A stretch of DNA of 64,000 nucleotides, taken from the NCBI GenBank assembly GCA_023460235.1, contig JAEWRE010000068.1, positions 32,279 through 96,278 on the forward strand, written 5' to 3'. The stretch's first letter is position 1. The number at the start of each line of letters is the position of its first letter. This document shows, piece after piece, positions 52,586 to 62,956 of the stretch. Source of the stretch: Bacillota bacterium (GTDB lineage: Bacteria; Bacillota; Clostridia; TANB77; CAG-465). The translations under genes were made by a program, and so were the position numbers. The notes under the pieces were generated by a model. It saw only the letters and a program-made list of their open reading frames with translations, had not been told where the DNA came from and searched no databases.

Positions 52586-53971
52586 CTAAGCCTCAAAGAA
52601 AGCTTTATATGCAAGATATGTCATATAAACATCGTATTTATTTGTTATTTCAAATGGTGAATGCATACCTATAACAGCAGGGCCACAATCAACTACATCT
52701 ACACCTTTATTAGCAAGTATAAATGCAATTGTGCCTCCGCCACCTTTTCCTATTTTACCAAGTGTACCCATTTGATAAACTACACCATTTTTATCAAATA
52801 GACTTTGTATATTTGACATTAATTTAGCGCTTGCTTCACTAGCACCAGCTTTACCTCTTGAACCACCATATTTATCTATAGATATTCCTGAACCTATTAT
52901 GCTTGCATTTTGTACATCATGTACTTCTTCATAATCTGGATCAACACCTGCAGTAACATCAGCAGATAGCATTTTAGAATTATAGTATATTTCTAATCTA
53001 TCAATATCGTTATTTCCAGTTTTACTTATTATTTTATTCATAAACATATCAAATGATTGCGAACTCATTGAAGTATTACCTTCGCTACCTATTTCTTCTT
53101 TATCAACTATCATAGCTATCATTGTCTTAGAATATTTATTACCTGATTTAGCAACTTCAATTATTGCCCTTAGCGTTGCATATGAGCATACTCTATCATC
53201 TTGACCATATCCACCAATCATACTTCTATCAATTCCAACGAATCTTGGCTTAAATGAAGGTACAAAAGAAATATCACTTCTTGAAAAATCAATTTCTGTA
53301 ATTCCATATTTTTCATTAAGTATTTTAAGAACTGCACTTTTAACAGATGTATCGTTTGCATCTTTGTTCTTAGTGTTTCCAATAAATATACTCATTTTTT
53401 CTGGATCAATGAATTCACCCGCACTAGGTTTTAATTGATCTTTAGCAAGATGAGGTAATAAATCTGCAATTGTAAAACATAGATCATCATCTGCTTCACC
53501 TATAGATACATTTATTTTTTCACCATTTTGCTTATATATAACTCCATGCATTGCAAGAGGTATTGCAAGCCATTGATATGGTTTAATTCCACCATAGTAT
53601 TGTGTTTTAAGTAAAGCAATATTATGCTTTTCAAAAAGAGGCATTGGTTTTAAATCTATTCTAGGACTATCAATATGTGCACCAATAATATTTAATCCTT
53701 CTTTTAAATTTTGTTCTCCAATAATTGAAACAAATAGAGATTTTTCTTTATTTATAAAATATATTTTATCTCCAGTTGTTAGTGTATTTTTATTTAAAAT
53801 GTTTACAAAGCCATTTTCATTTAAAATTTTAACTGCCTCATCAACACATAAATATTCTGTTTTACATCTATTTAAAAAATCCATATATTCAGTTGCATAA
53901 ACATTTGCATTTTTTATTTGCTCTTCATTTAATCCTGTGTATATATCTTTTTTTTCATATTTTAAATTCAT
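52586..53971 (-). CDS. M18-family aminopeptidase
   Basis: 461 residues. Metal ligands and signatures of the aspartyl/aminopeptidase I family: GAHIDSPRIDLKP (His and Asp), QDDRVCSYATLRA (bridging Asp), DKEEIGSEGNT (Glu-Glu), and GMHSPFE (final His). Binuclear metal, dodecameric cytosolic exopeptidase, removes acidic or neutral N-terminal residues. Follows the M24 peptidase on the same strand by 50 bases, so the two peptidases may share a transcript. Confidence 0.94.
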   Translation of the reverse strand: MNLKYEKKDIYTGLNEEQIKNANVYATEYMDFLNRCKTEYLCVDEAVKILNENGFVNILNKNTLTTGDKIYFINKEKSLFVSIIGEQNLKEGLNIIGAHIDSPRIDLKPMPLFEKHNIALLKTQYYGGIKPYQWLAIPLAMHGVIYKQNGEKINVSIGEADDDLCFTIADLLPHLAKDQLKPSAGEFIDPEKMSIFIGNTKNKDANDTSVKSAVLKILNEKYGITEIDFSRSDISFVPSFKPRFVGIDRSMIGGYGQDDRVCSYATLRAIIEVAKSGNKYSKTMIAMIVDKEEIGSEGNTSMSSQSFDMFMNKIISKTGNNDIDRLEIYYNSKMLSADVTAGVDPDYEEVHDVQNASIIGSGISIDKYGGSRGKAGASEASAKLMSNIQSLFDKNGVVYQMGTLGKIGKGGGGTIAFILANKGVDVVDCGPAVIGMHSPFEITNKYDVYMTYLAYKAFFEA

Positions 53972-54019
53972 AATATCATCCTCTCTTTAATATTATTTAC
54001 ATATATTTTTTTATTATAA

Positions 54020-55249
54020 TTAAGGTTTTATTAAATATAATTCTTTTTGCGGTTTACAAATAGGTATCCCACCATATTTTGTAACTTGGATCATTTCTTC
54101 AATTGAACCTCCATTTGAAATATTTACTCTTGGTTCTAATGTATATACTCCATTTTCAACTAACTCAAGTGAAGCTCTCTTACTTGTCTTTATACTTATT
54201 ATAGCTCCACTGTCATGTACTTCATTTCCTACTGGATGACCAGTTGCATGATTATAATCTGGATAACCTTCTTTTAAAATTTTTTGCCTTACAATATTAT
54301 CAACTACATAGCCTTTAACCCCTGGTTTCATTGCATCTATTCCTTCTTCAATAGAGTTAATTAGTATATTGAAGACTTTCATGACATTTTTGGGAGCTTT
54401 TACTTCTTCTTTTCCAAGAACGTATGCCATTCTTTGTAAATCAGTATTAAGTACATCGCCATCGGTAAATTTTACTCTTATTCCAAAATCAAAATAAATT
54501 GTTTCACATACATTTAGTCTCTTATCACTTGGAAGAGAATGTCCACCTTTAGTTAAATTTATTCCAGTTAACACTATTGGGCAATTATCCCAAGCAAAAT
54601 CATATTCAACTATATCATTTTTATTTAAATTCTTTTGCATTATTTCATGAGTAATATTTCGTGTAAGTTCAGATATTTCTATTTCACTCATTCCAATTTG
54701 TATCTTACTTATAGTATCTTCTAATATTTTAATTGTAATCTCAGAAATTAGTTTTAATCTTTTTATTTGAAGTTCAGTTTTTTCAGAAGTTACATCATAT
54801 ATTATCTTTTCTGCTGATGAGAATTTAAGCTTCTTTGAATACTTTGAATATGGTTTACGCATAAGTTTTGTAATATATATATAATCACCATGAGAAAGTT
54901 TATCTGTAGTTTTATCATTCATTGTAGAATATGAAAGTGATATTTCATTTGGAAATTTTAGATCATCTATTATTTCTTCAACTATTCCATCTAACTCTTT
55001 ACTGTTTTTATATATTTTAATTATTATACTACCTTTAAATTTATTATATTCTTTTATATTCTTAATACTTACATTATCAAGTTCATGAGCTATTACATAT
55101 ATTCTTTCTTTTGAAAGTATTGCAATACCATTAGTACTAATATAGTCGGATATATATCTACAGAAATAGTTATCAGAATCATCAACATTATACATAACCC
55201 AAACTTGTTTTTTTTGTTTTTTCATTGATTCAAATATCTTATTTAACAT
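54020..55249 (-). CDS. M24-family metallopeptidase (Xaa-Pro type)
   Basis: 409 residues. The C-terminal pita-bread domain has all five metal ligands by motif: YFDFGI (Asp), TDLQRMAY (Asp), NHATGHPVGNEVHD (His), TLEPRV (Glu) and SIEEMIQV (Glu). The N-terminal 150 residues form the creatinase-like domain, here with a FCRYISDY opening. Overlaps ackA by 11 bases, so it is translationally coupled. Substrate preference beyond Xaa-Pro is a guess. Confidence 0.88.
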   Translation of the reverse strand: MLNKIFESMKKQKKQVWVMYNVDDSDNYFCRYISDYISTNGIAILSKERIYVIAHELDNVSIKNIKEYNKFKGSIIIKIYKNSKELDGIVEEIIDDLKFPNEISLSYSTMNDKTTDKLSHGDYIYITKLMRKPYSKYSKKLKFSSAEKIIYDVTSEKTELQIKRLKLISEITIKILEDTISKIQIGMSEIEISELTRNITHEIMQKNLNKNDIVEYDFAWDNCPIVLTGINLTKGGHSLPSDKRLNVCETIYFDFGIRVKFTDGDVLNTDLQRMAYVLGKEEVKAPKNVMKVFNILINSIEEGIDAMKPGVKGYVVDNIVRQKILKEGYPDYNHATGHPVGNEVHDSGAIISIKTSKRASLELVENGVYTLEPRVNISNGGSIEEMIQVTKYGGIPICKPQKELYLIKP

Positions 55250-56450
55250 TTTCTAATACTTCCACTGTTTGTTTTGCAATTTCTAATTCTTCATCAGTTG
55301 GTATCATATAAAGTTTTATTCTTGATGAATCTTTTGAAATTAAAGTTTCTTTTCCACTAACATTTTGATTTGCATTTCTTTCCTTATCAAGCTCTATTCC
55401 AAGAAGTTCCATGTTAGATATTATATATTCTCTTTCACAGTCATTATTTTCACCAACACCACCAGTAAATACTATAGCATCAACTCTATTTAATTCTGCA
55501 ATATATGAACCAATATATTTTTTTGTTCTATTAGTTTGGATATTTCTTGCAAGTACTGCTCTTTCATTACCTGCTTTTGCAGCTTCAATTAATTGCCTTT
55601 GATCTCCAATACCACAAACACCAACTCTTCCAGATTTTTTGTTTAATATTTCTTCAACCTGTTTTGTAGTAAGATTTTCTTTTTCCATTAATTTAGTAAC
55701 AATTGATGGATCTATATCTCCACATCTTGTTTCCATCATAAGTCCTTCAAGTGGAGTAAGTCCCATAGAAGTATCATATGACTTACCATCTTTTATAGCG
55801 CAAATACTCGCACCGCTTCCAATATGACATACAATTGCATTAATTTCTTCTTTATTTTTTCCAAGTAACTCTTCAAGTCTGTCTAGGATGTACATATATG
55901 ATGTTCCATGAAATCCATATCTTCTTATCTTGTATTTTTCATAATACGAATAATCAATTGGATAAATATAGTTATAATCTGGTATTGTTTGATGAAAAGC
56001 AGTATCAAATACAGCTACATTTTTTAAATCTGGAGCTACTTCCATTATTGCTTGAATTCCCATAACACAACCTGGATTATGTAAAGGCGCAAGATCTGAT
56101 AGGTTTAATACTTCATTTATTAATTCTTGATTAACTATTTCTGCTTTTGAATATATTTCTCCACCATGAACTACTCTATGACCAACAGCATATATTTCTG
56201 ATAAATCTGAAATAACTCCGTGTTCTTTATCAAGTAAAGTTTCAAGTAAGACTTGCATTGCAGCCTTATGATCTTTCATAGGAATATCTTCTTGTTTTGA
56301 AAATTTATCTCTTACATTTGAATATATGATATTTGATTTATCATAACCAACCATATCACATCTTCCTTTAGCTATTAACTTATCTTCTTCCATATTTATT
56401 AACTGAAATTTTATTGTAGAACTCCCACAATTGATTACTAATACTTTCAT
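55239..56450 (-). CDS. ackA: Acetate kinase
   Basis: 403 residues, usual length. Signatures LVINCGSSTIKFQLI (phosphate-binding), VGHRVVHGGE, HNPGCVMGI, DTAFHQTIPDYNYIY and IVFTGGVGEN. Converts acetyl phosphate and ADP to acetate and ATP, the main ATP-yielding step of acetate fermentation. pta lies 51 bases upstream, so this is a pta-ackA operon reading minus, followed by the two peptidase genes. Confidence 0.98.
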   Translation of the reverse strand: MKVLVINCGSSTIKFQLINMEEDKLIAKGRCDMVGYDKSNIIYSNVRDKFSKQEDIPMKDHKAAMQVLLETLLDKEHGVISDLSEIYAVGHRVVHGGEIYSKAEIVNQELINEVLNLSDLAPLHNPGCVMGIQAIMEVAPDLKNVAVFDTAFHQTIPDYNYIYPIDYSYYEKYKIRRYGFHGTSYMYILDRLEELLGKNKEEINAIVCHIGSGASICAIKDGKSYDTSMGLTPLEGLMMETRCGDIDPSIVTKLMEKENLTTKQVEEILNKKSGRVGVCGIGDQRQLIEAAKAGNERAVLARNIQTNRTKKYIGSYIAELNRVDAIVFTGGVGENNDCEREYIISNMELLGIELDKERNANQNVSGKETLISKDSSRIKLYMIPTDEELEIAKQTVEVLENVK

Positions 56451-56501
56451 AAAAATCCCCCTATTTTATTTATATCTAATTATTCTCTATAATATGTCTA
56501 A

Positions 56502-57509
56502 TTAATGAGCTTGTATACAAGTTATTGCAACCGCCCCAACTACATCTTCAGCGTTACAACCTCTTGATAAATCATTAACAGGTTTTCTTAAGCCTTGAGT
56601 TATTGGTCCAAGAGCAACAGCATTTCCAAATCTTTGAACAAGCTTGTACCCTATATTTCCTGCTTCTAAATCTGGAAATATTAGTACATTTGCTTTTCCT
56701 GCAACATTGCTATCTGGTGCTTTTATTTTTGCTACTTCTGGAATAATTGCAGCGTCTAGTTGTAATTCTCCATCTACTTCAAAATCAATATCGCTATTTT
56801 TTAATTCATTAACTACTCCAATAATTTCATCTATCCTGCTGCTTTTAGCACTGCCTTTAGTAGAATAAGAAAGAAATGCAAGCTTTGGTTCTTCTCCAAC
56901 AATTTTTCTAAAACTATTTGCTGATGATTTTGCAATATCAATAAATTGCTCTGATGTAGGTTCTTCAACAAGCCCACAATCAGAAAAAATGTATGTACCA
57001 TTTGAACCCAAATTGCTATTTGGTGTCTCAATTATAAAAAATGATGATACAGTATTTATATTGTCTGCTTGTTTAATTATTTGAAGAGCTGGTCTTAATG
57101 TATCAGAAGTAGAATGTATTGCTCCACTCACCATACCATCTGCTTCATTTTGTTTTATCATCATTGTAGCAAAGTATACATTATCTTGCATAAGTTCATT
57201 TGCTTTTTCAATTGTCATTCCTTTTTGCTTTCTAAGTTCATATAACTCATTAGCATAAGTTTCAGCTTTACTACTTTTTAAATTGTCTATTATAGTAAGA
57301 TTATTTGTTGGTACTTCAATATCATTTTTTTTCATTAAATCAAAGATTTCATCTTCGTTTCCAATTAAAATTACATTGCATATTTTGCTTTTGCATAGAA
57401 TACTAGTTGCCTCTAAAATTCTAATATCACTGGATTCCGGAAGAATTATACTTTTATTTTTTTCTTTTGCTTCATCAGTAATTTTTTTTAGTATACCTTT
57501 AAATTCCAT
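56502..57509 (-). CDS. pta: Phosphate acetyltransferase
   Basis: 335 residues, short form without the N-terminal regulatory domains. Motifs IILPESSDIRIL, DGMVSGAIHSTSDTLRPAL and the terminal RGCNAEDVVGAVAITC-type end fit Pta. Makes acetyl phosphate from acetyl-CoA. GGAGG eight bases before the ATG. Directly precedes ackA. Confidence 0.97.
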   Translation of the reverse strand: MEFKGILKKITDEAKEKNKSIILPESSDIRILEATSILCKSKICNVILIGNEDEIFDLMKKNDIEVPTNNLTIIDNLKSSKAETYANELYELRKQKGMTIEKANELMQDNVYFATMMIKQNEADGMVSGAIHSTSDTLRPALQIIKQADNINTVSSFFIIETPNSNLGSNGTYIFSDCGLVEEPTSEQFIDIAKSSANSFRKIVGEEPKLAFLSYSTKGSAKSSRIDEIIGVVNELKNSDIDFEVDGELQLDAAIIPEVAKIKAPDSNVAGKANVLIFPDLEAGNIGYKLVQRFGNAVALGPITQGLRKPVNDLSRGCNAEDVVGAVAITCIQAH

Positions 57510-57519
57510 TTATTCCCTC

Positions 57520-59208
57520 CTAATTATTTGATTTACCTATATTTTCAAAATCTTTAAACAAATTCATATACATTGTATTATCAAAACCTATAATATTTTT
57601 TTGATATACTATATTTGTATTTCTTGCCATAATGCCTATACAAGCTATTTCATTAGATATTGTAACTTGTAAATCATCTACCGCTTTTTGCAATTCATCT
57701 GTAGTTGTTACAGAATTTATTTTTTCTATTTTGCTATTTACATTATCATTTATATTTATATAACTATATAGCATAGCTATATCCGGAATATCATTTATAT
57801 ATACATCAGCTAGAACTAAATCATAATCACCACTATTTACTCTTTGAGTTATAGCGTTTTTATCAAGTGAAATAATATTTAATGTTATGCCATTAGATTT
57901 TAGCATTTCACTAATTTTTTGAGCTATTTGTACTTTAATCTTATCATCTTTATTAATTAAAAGATTAAGTTCTAAATTTCTATTAATTCCATCTATTACT
58001 TTTGAATATGTACTAGAAGATTTCTTCCATCCATTTGAAAGTAATATATTTTGTGCACCATAAATGTCGTACTTATATTTCACGCTAGAATATATATATG
58101 GTATGTCTATTACTTCACTAAAAGATGGATTAATATTTTTGATTATCTGATCTCTGTTTATAGAATAAGCTATAGCTTGCCTTACTTCTTTTTTAGAAAA
58201 CAATGCTGAATTCTTATTTCCAAGTAAAAATATTGTGTTTCCATCTTTATATTTTTTTATGCTATATTCATGTTTTCCAATTTGTTGCATTATAGAATCT
58301 GTAGACACTACAAACATATCAAATTTTGAATCTCTAAAGTCATTAATAATTGAATTAGTATCTGTATAATTAGTAACTTTAACACTAGCAAGTGAACTGC
58401 TAGAATTATTTTTTACAATAGTAAGAGAATTAGATGCTTTATCAGTTATTTCAAAATTATTTATTTTTTTACTGTCATCATTTTGATTATATATTGGAAA
58501 ACTTAATTTATATGGTAAATATGGATCTTTTTCCAATAATTTAATATTTAAGCTATTGTTATCTGCACTAGTAATTGATTCGATATTCTTCACATTACTA
58601 TAGTACGGACTTTTACTTGATAATCCTTTTATTTTGTTTACACTATCTATAACTTCTTGTGGTTTAACTTTACTTTTAGAATTGATTTTTACCAAATAAT
58701 TTAAATCATCAATTTTTTGTATATTTTCGGCAGCATTATATTTTATTGTATAGTCTAAGTTTATATCAATAAGTTTTGGAGTAGTTGTCTTTATTATTTC
58801 ATTTAAGACTACATTTTTTGTTGTATATATATCCATTGTATCTGCATTTAAAAGTGCAATATTAAAATAATAATTTTTTACTAAATTTGTATTTTCATCT
58901 TTATTTGAAAATACATTTAATGAAAAGTTTTCCAATTTAACAATTCTTTTTGAAATAAATCCAATTAACACAAGCGCAACAACTAAAAACGTGATTTTTA
59001 CTAATCTTACACTAATAGGATCAGTATTTGTTCTTTCAAGTTTAATTGATTTTTTTGTTTTACTGTTTTTTATATTTTTATTTTTTATTTCTTTACTTTT
59101 AATATTTACTTTTTTTACTTGGCCATATTTAAAATCTTTTTTTTGTTTTTCGATCTTTTTTCTCGTTGTTTTTTTATATCTATTTGGTCTTATAATCTCA
59201 GCACTCAC
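57520..59208 (-). CDS. Membrane-anchored solute-binding (SBP_bac_5)-like protein
   Basis: About 562 residues. A very basic cytoplasmic segment of about 70 residues, one membrane helix (about 73-92) and an extracytoplasmic domain like oligopeptide-binding proteins: KKEVRQAIAYSINRDQII, YDIYGAQNILLSNGW and the C-terminal SGDYDLVLADVY. No lipobox and no ABC permease genes beside it, so a sensory or unusual transport role is possible (inference). The start chosen is GTG at 59208, after AGGTG; an upstream GTG overlaps that site. Ten bases upstream of pta on the same strand. Confidence 0.8.
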   Translation of the reverse strand: MSAEIIRPNRYKKTTRKKIEKQKKDFKYGQVKKVNIKSKEIKNKNIKNSKTKKSIKLERTNTDPISVRLVKITFLVVALVLIGFISKRIVKLENFSLNVFSNKDENTNLVKNYYFNIALLNADTMDIYTTKNVVLNEIIKTTTPKLIDINLDYTIKYNAAENIQKIDDLNYLVKINSKSKVKPQEVIDSVNKIKGLSSKSPYYSNVKNIESITSADNNSLNIKLLEKDPYLPYKLSFPIYNQNDDSKKINNFEITDKASNSLTIVKNNSSSSLASVKVTNYTDTNSIINDFRDSKFDMFVVSTDSIMQQIGKHEYSIKKYKDGNTIFLLGNKNSALFSKKEVRQAIAYSINRDQIIKNINPSFSEVIDIPYIYSSVKYKYDIYGAQNILLSNGWKKSSSTYSKVIDGINRNLELNLLINKDDKIKVQIAQKISEMLKSNGITLNIISLDKNAITQRVNSGDYDLVLADVYINDIPDIAMLYSYININDNVNSKIEKINSVTTTDELQKAVDDLQVTISNEIACIGIMARNTNIVYQKNIIGFDNTMYMNLFKDFENIGKSNN

Positions 59209-59262
59209 ATAAAACACCTACTTTGCTATTAACAGTATTATTGTGCCTCAATTATATCATAA

Positions 59263-59302
59263 AAACACTCAAAAAGATAGTATTTTTCTTTTTGAGTGTA
59301 TA
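59263..59302 (-). terminator. Terminator of spoVS
   Basis: ACACTCAAAAAGA pairs with TCTTTTTGAGTGT around a 10-base loop, then a U5 run on the minus strand; separates spoVS from the solute-binding gene. Confidence 0.85.
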
Positions 59303-59310
59303 TTTTAAAT

Positions 59311-59574
59311 TTATAGTTTTGGTTCAACTACAAATTTAATTCCTGTTTTATCTTCATTATCAATTCTAACATCAGTAAATGCTGGTGAACAAACTAGTTC
59401 AATTCCAGTTGGGGCAACAAATCCTCTTGCAATTGCAACTGCTTTAACTGCTTGATTTATAGCTCCAGCACCTATTGCTTGCATTTCTGCTCTTCCGTTT
59501 TCTCTAACAAGGCCTGCTATTGCACCAGCAATAGAGTTTGGGCTTGATTTTGCTGAAATTTTTAATATATCCAT
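59311..59574 (-). CDS. spoVS: Stage V sporulation protein S
   Basis: 87 residues, full length, almost invariant family: LKISAKSSPNSIAGAIAG, GAGAINQAVKAVAIARGF and FTDVRIDNEDKTGIKF. Small Alba-like fold protein needed for spore coat assembly and septation in Bacillus, conserved in Clostridia. GGAGG precedes the ATG. Single gene with its own terminator. Confidence 0.98.
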   Translation of the reverse strand: MDILKISAKSSPNSIAGAIAGLVRENGRAEMQAIGAGAINQAVKAVAIARGFVAPTGIELVCSPAFTDVRIDNEDKTGIKFVVEPKL

Positions 59575-59683
59575 TTCTACCTCCTAAGATTTATCTTTTG
59601 TTATGTATAAATTAAGCTTACACATCAATTAGATTATATATAATATATAAAGAAAAATCAAGCAGTTTTTGATAATTAAACTA

Positions 59684-60913
59684 TTAATTTTCTTCTTTAA
59701 TATTTTCAATATTATAATTTAATAAAGTTCGATTTTTAAGTATGAAGATACCAACAATTGCAAGCAAAATACCTGTAATAATTAGTAATATTTCTATTCG
59801 AATAATATCAGATAGTGGTCCAAATATTGCCATACCAAGTGGTAAAATTACAGTACCAATAATTTGAACAATACTAAATATTCTTCCTTGTATTTCTCCT
59901 GAGGTTTTTTCTTGTAATAATGATATGGATGGTGCATTGAAAAAAGGTATTACTAATCCTAAGATTCCCATTAGAAGTAAATATATCCATAAAATTGTAG
60001 ATACACCTAAAAGAGCGTTAAATATACCTAAAATAATACATGAAATAGCAATAGTTTTAATCTTATTATTAAATCCACCCCAAATAGATAGTACAATCCC
60101 ACCTATAATAGATCCAATAAAGAATGCCATTTCATTTAGTGTTAAAAGAAAAACATTATCTCCGAAATTTCTTACTACAAGAAGAGGAGTAAGTAACGCT
60201 ACTGGAACTATACAAAAAGTTATAAGTGAATAGAATTTAAAAAATGTCTTTAAAAATAAACTATTTTTTACGAATCTTATACCTTCTTTTAAGTGTTCAA
60301 TTTCAGATGTTTCTCTATTTTCTAACGCACCTTCATGAAGTGGTATTTTTATAAATGATAATATTGATATACCTATAATTGCTGTAATAACATCTATCAT
60401 AAATATCACTTCAATTGTAGTACTGGTTAGCAAAGCTCCACTTACAGCAGGAGAAATAAGCAATGTAATGGATTGTATAGTTGTATTTATACTATTAACT
60501 TTAAGCAATTTTTCATCAGAAGCTATCTGTGGTATTACAGCATTTACAGATGGTGTTTGTATTCCAGCTCCAACTGCTCTAATAGCAGATATTAAAAATA
60601 GTAACCAAATTTTATCATATCCAATAAAAAATAATATAGCAAGTATCAAAGTTGATACCGATATTAATGCATCAGAACAAATAATTAATTTTTTTCTACT
60701 ATATCTATCTGCCCAAACACCTGCAAATAAAGATATTGCAAGTTGAGGTAAAAAACCACAAATAGTAGATATTGTCATCATAATACCTGAATTTGTTTTA
60801 AGTGTTATATACCATATTATTGCATATTGAACAAGTGACGAACCAAATAAACTAATTGTCTGACTCAATAAGAAATATATGATTTTATTTTTTTCTTTTA
60901 AATTTATTTTCAT
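59684..60913 (-). CDS. MFS transporter (drug efflux, MefA/EntS-like)
   Basis: 409 residues with twelve helices. GVWADRYSRKK between helices 2 and 3 (MFS motif A: G-x3-D-R-x-G-R-x variant) and SAIRAVGAGIQTPSVNAVIPQI identify the macrolide-efflux/EntS branch. Probably expels a lipophilic compound by proton antiport. No regulator is adjacent. GGAGG precedes the ATG. Confidence 0.9.
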   Translation of the reverse strand: MKINLKEKNKIIYFLLSQTISLFGSSLVQYAIIWYITLKTNSGIMMTISTICGFLPQLAISLFAGVWADRYSRKKLIICSDALISVSTLILAILFFIGYDKIWLLFLISAIRAVGAGIQTPSVNAVIPQIASDEKLLKVNSINTTIQSITLLISPAVSGALLTSTTIEVIFMIDVITAIIGISILSFIKIPLHEGALENRETSEIEHLKEGIRFVKNSLFLKTFFKFYSLITFCIVPVALLTPLLVVRNFGDNVFLLTLNEMAFFIGSIIGGIVLSIWGGFNNKIKTIAISCIILGIFNALLGVSTILWIYLLLMGILGLVIPFFNAPSISLLQEKTSGEIQGRIFSIVQIIGTVILPLGMAIFGPLSDIIRIEILLIITGILLAIVGIFILKNRTLLNYNIENIKEEN

Positions 60914-61002
60914 AAATTGCCTCCTAAATAATGTATAAATTATTATACATTATACTTATAGGAAAAGCAATAAAAGTTATACTTAATGTATTTAAAATGC
61001 AA

Positions 61003-61033
61003 AAAGTTGCTTAAATACTACTTTAAGCAACTT
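61003..61033 (-). terminator. Terminator of the DUF378 gene
   Basis: AAGTTGCTTAAA (61003-61014) pairs perfectly with TTTAAGCAACTT (61022-61033), U-rich on the minus side. Confidence 0.88.
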
Positions 61034-61048
61034 AGGTATAATTTTTTA

Positions 61049-61258
61049 TTAACTGTGATGTTCATCATCAATTTTACCAAAAAATGAGAATGACCAAAGT
61101 CCAGCAAGACCCACTAAAACAAATATTATTCTACTTAAAGCTGATGTCATACCACCAAAAAGTGTTCCTACTAAATCAACTCCAAATAGACCTACACATC
61201 CCCAGTTTATGGCACCAATGATTACTAAAGCTAAGCATATACTATTTAATGCTTTCAT
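61049..61258 (-). CDS. DUF378 small membrane protein
   Basis: 69 residues, two membrane helices (about 5-25 and 42-62). AINWGCVGLFGVDLVG is the DUF378 signature (B. subtilis YuzA is a relative). Ends in DDEHHS. Function unknown. GGAGG precedes the ATG. Confidence 0.92.
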   Translation of the reverse strand: MKALNSICLALVIIGAINWGCVGLFGVDLVGTLFGGMTSALSRIIFVLVGLAGLWSFSFFGKIDDEHHS

Positions 61259-61340
61259 AAAATACCTCCTAACAAATAAAAATTTGTATACTCTTATTTT
61301 GTATCAATTTAACAAATTTATACTAAAAAAAATAAAAAAA

Positions 61341-61372
61341 AGTTTATATAAATTTTAAAAATTTATATAAAC
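61341..61372 (-). terminator. Terminator of the 522-residue gene
   Basis: AGTTTATATAAATT pairs with AATTTATATAAACC (one mismatch), with A/T runs giving a U tract on the minus strand. Confidence 0.85.
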
Positions 61373-61387
61373 CTTTTTTTACAAAAT

Positions 61388-62956
61388 TTAATCAGCTAAA
61401 TTCAAATCTTTTTTTATTATTGAAAGAGCTATCTGATATTTAATGTCTAATATTCCAGCAATTTCATTTTTGTACCATTCTGAAATAAAATCTTTTAAGC
61501 TATCTTTTTCTTTATAGAAAACATCTTCTAAATTTATACATATATCAGATAAAAAAGGAATAAATTCAATAATTATGAACTCTTTTCTAAAAATAATTTC
61601 AATATTTTCACATTTCAATACAAATGAGTCATAATTATATTTACAAATATCAAAAATACCATTTCTCCTAAAGAAATGAATCATATCAGCTTCTTTAGGT
61701 CTTTCATTTAAAATATTAACTTTTACATTTATATCTTTAAGCGATTTTTTAATTTTATCAAAGTCAATGGTAAGCAAATAAAATATAGTATTGTATTTAT
61801 TAACAAGATACGTGTAAGATTCACATTTATATGCTTTAATTTCATAATCACTATTAAGAGAATAATCAGTACCAATAAAAGAATCCGATATAAGTTCTCC
61901 AAACAAATATAACTTATCGTTTAAAATAAAATGCATTTCTGATTTATCCATAATAAAGATAGTAGATACTTGCGGTATCTCATCTATTATTATAGAAGCT
62001 CCATCGTTTGAATATGATATCTTCGAATTGATATTAGTAGAAAAGATTAATTTATCTAAAAAATAGATATATTTATCATCACCTTTTTCTACTTCAAAGA
62101 AAATTTCATATTTATTTAATATATTATCAGCTTTCTCTACAATGATGTTTTCTTCAGATAAATCATATAGATACTTATTTTTTGCTTCATCACTCAATAA
62201 CATATAATCTAATCTCTTTTCACATATTAAAGATGTGTTATTTAGAATTCTCTTTATTACAGTATATTTTCTGTTTTCTGGAAATTCTAATTCAGTTCCA
62301 TACTCAGCATCGTAATAATGATTTAAATATGAAACGCCAACAATAACATCTAAGTTATATGAAGTATCCCTAATAATATCAAATACAGGCGGAATATTTT
62401 CTTGAATCACATCACGAGGAATTTTAAAATTAGTATATTCTAATGAATATTGATTAAAAATTATAATTGTATATTCATTATTATGTTGAAAGATATAATT
62501 TTTCTTTCCTCCTACTTTAGTTCCATAAGCCCTATTACAATTTTTGATTAACAGTGTTTGTTTACGGGCACTACCAGTATATTCAATTATTAAGAAATCA
62601 AACTTACCTTTAACATTAGTATTCAATTTATATCCTTTTCCAAAATTCGTATTACCATAATTTGAAAAACTAGCATATACTATATCTGTTAAGTAATACT
62701 CTCTTTTGTGAAAAAACATCCACCCTTTATTATTACCATAAGATAATTCTATTATTCCATCTTCAATTTCTGTAATAGTATCGGGTGACTCTGCAATCGT
62801 TTCTGATAATAACATTCCATCTGGTAAAAAAATTTCATTTTTCTCATCAATCTTTATTATGATATAAAATTTTCTAATAACTAATGTTTCTATTTTCTGT
62901 GTTACCTGCCGAGATTCCCTAGACCGCTTTTTAAATTTTTCTAATAATTTATTCAT
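61388..62956 (-). CDS. Large hypothetical protein (522 aa)
   Basis: Soluble, Ile/Lys/Asn/Tyr-rich protein without signal peptide or membrane helix. A basic N-terminal 30 residues (KKRSRESRQ) precede a long, mostly beta-type region with repeated short strands (YYLTDIVYASFSNYGN, NKYLYDLSEENII); no repeat unit is convincing by eye. I do not recognise a family. GGAGGATA precedes the ATG and a strong terminator follows, so it is expressed as one gene. Could be a spore or cell-surface structural protein, but there is no direct evidence. Confidence 0.55.
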   Translation of the reverse strand: MNKLLEKFKKRSRESRQVTQKIETLVIRKFYIIIKIDEKNEIFLPDGMLLSETIAESPDTITEIEDGIIELSYGNNKGWMFFHKREYYLTDIVYASFSNYGNTNFGKGYKLNTNVKGKFDFLIIEYTGSARKQTLLIKNCNRAYGTKVGGKKNYIFQHNNEYTIIIFNQYSLEYTNFKIPRDVIQENIPPVFDIIRDTSYNLDVIVGVSYLNHYYDAEYGTELEFPENRKYTVIKRILNNTSLICEKRLDYMLLSDEAKNKYLYDLSEENIIVEKADNILNKYEIFFEVEKGDDKYIYFLDKLIFSTNINSKISYSNDGASIIIDEIPQVSTIFIMDKSEMHFILNDKLYLFGELISDSFIGTDYSLNSDYEIKAYKCESYTYLVNKYNTIFYLLTIDFDKIKKSLKDINVKVNILNERPKEADMIHFFRRNGIFDICKYNYDSFVLKCENIEIIFRKEFIIIEFIPFLSDICINLEDVFYKEKDSLKDFISEWYKNEIAGILDIKYQIALSIIKKDLNLAD

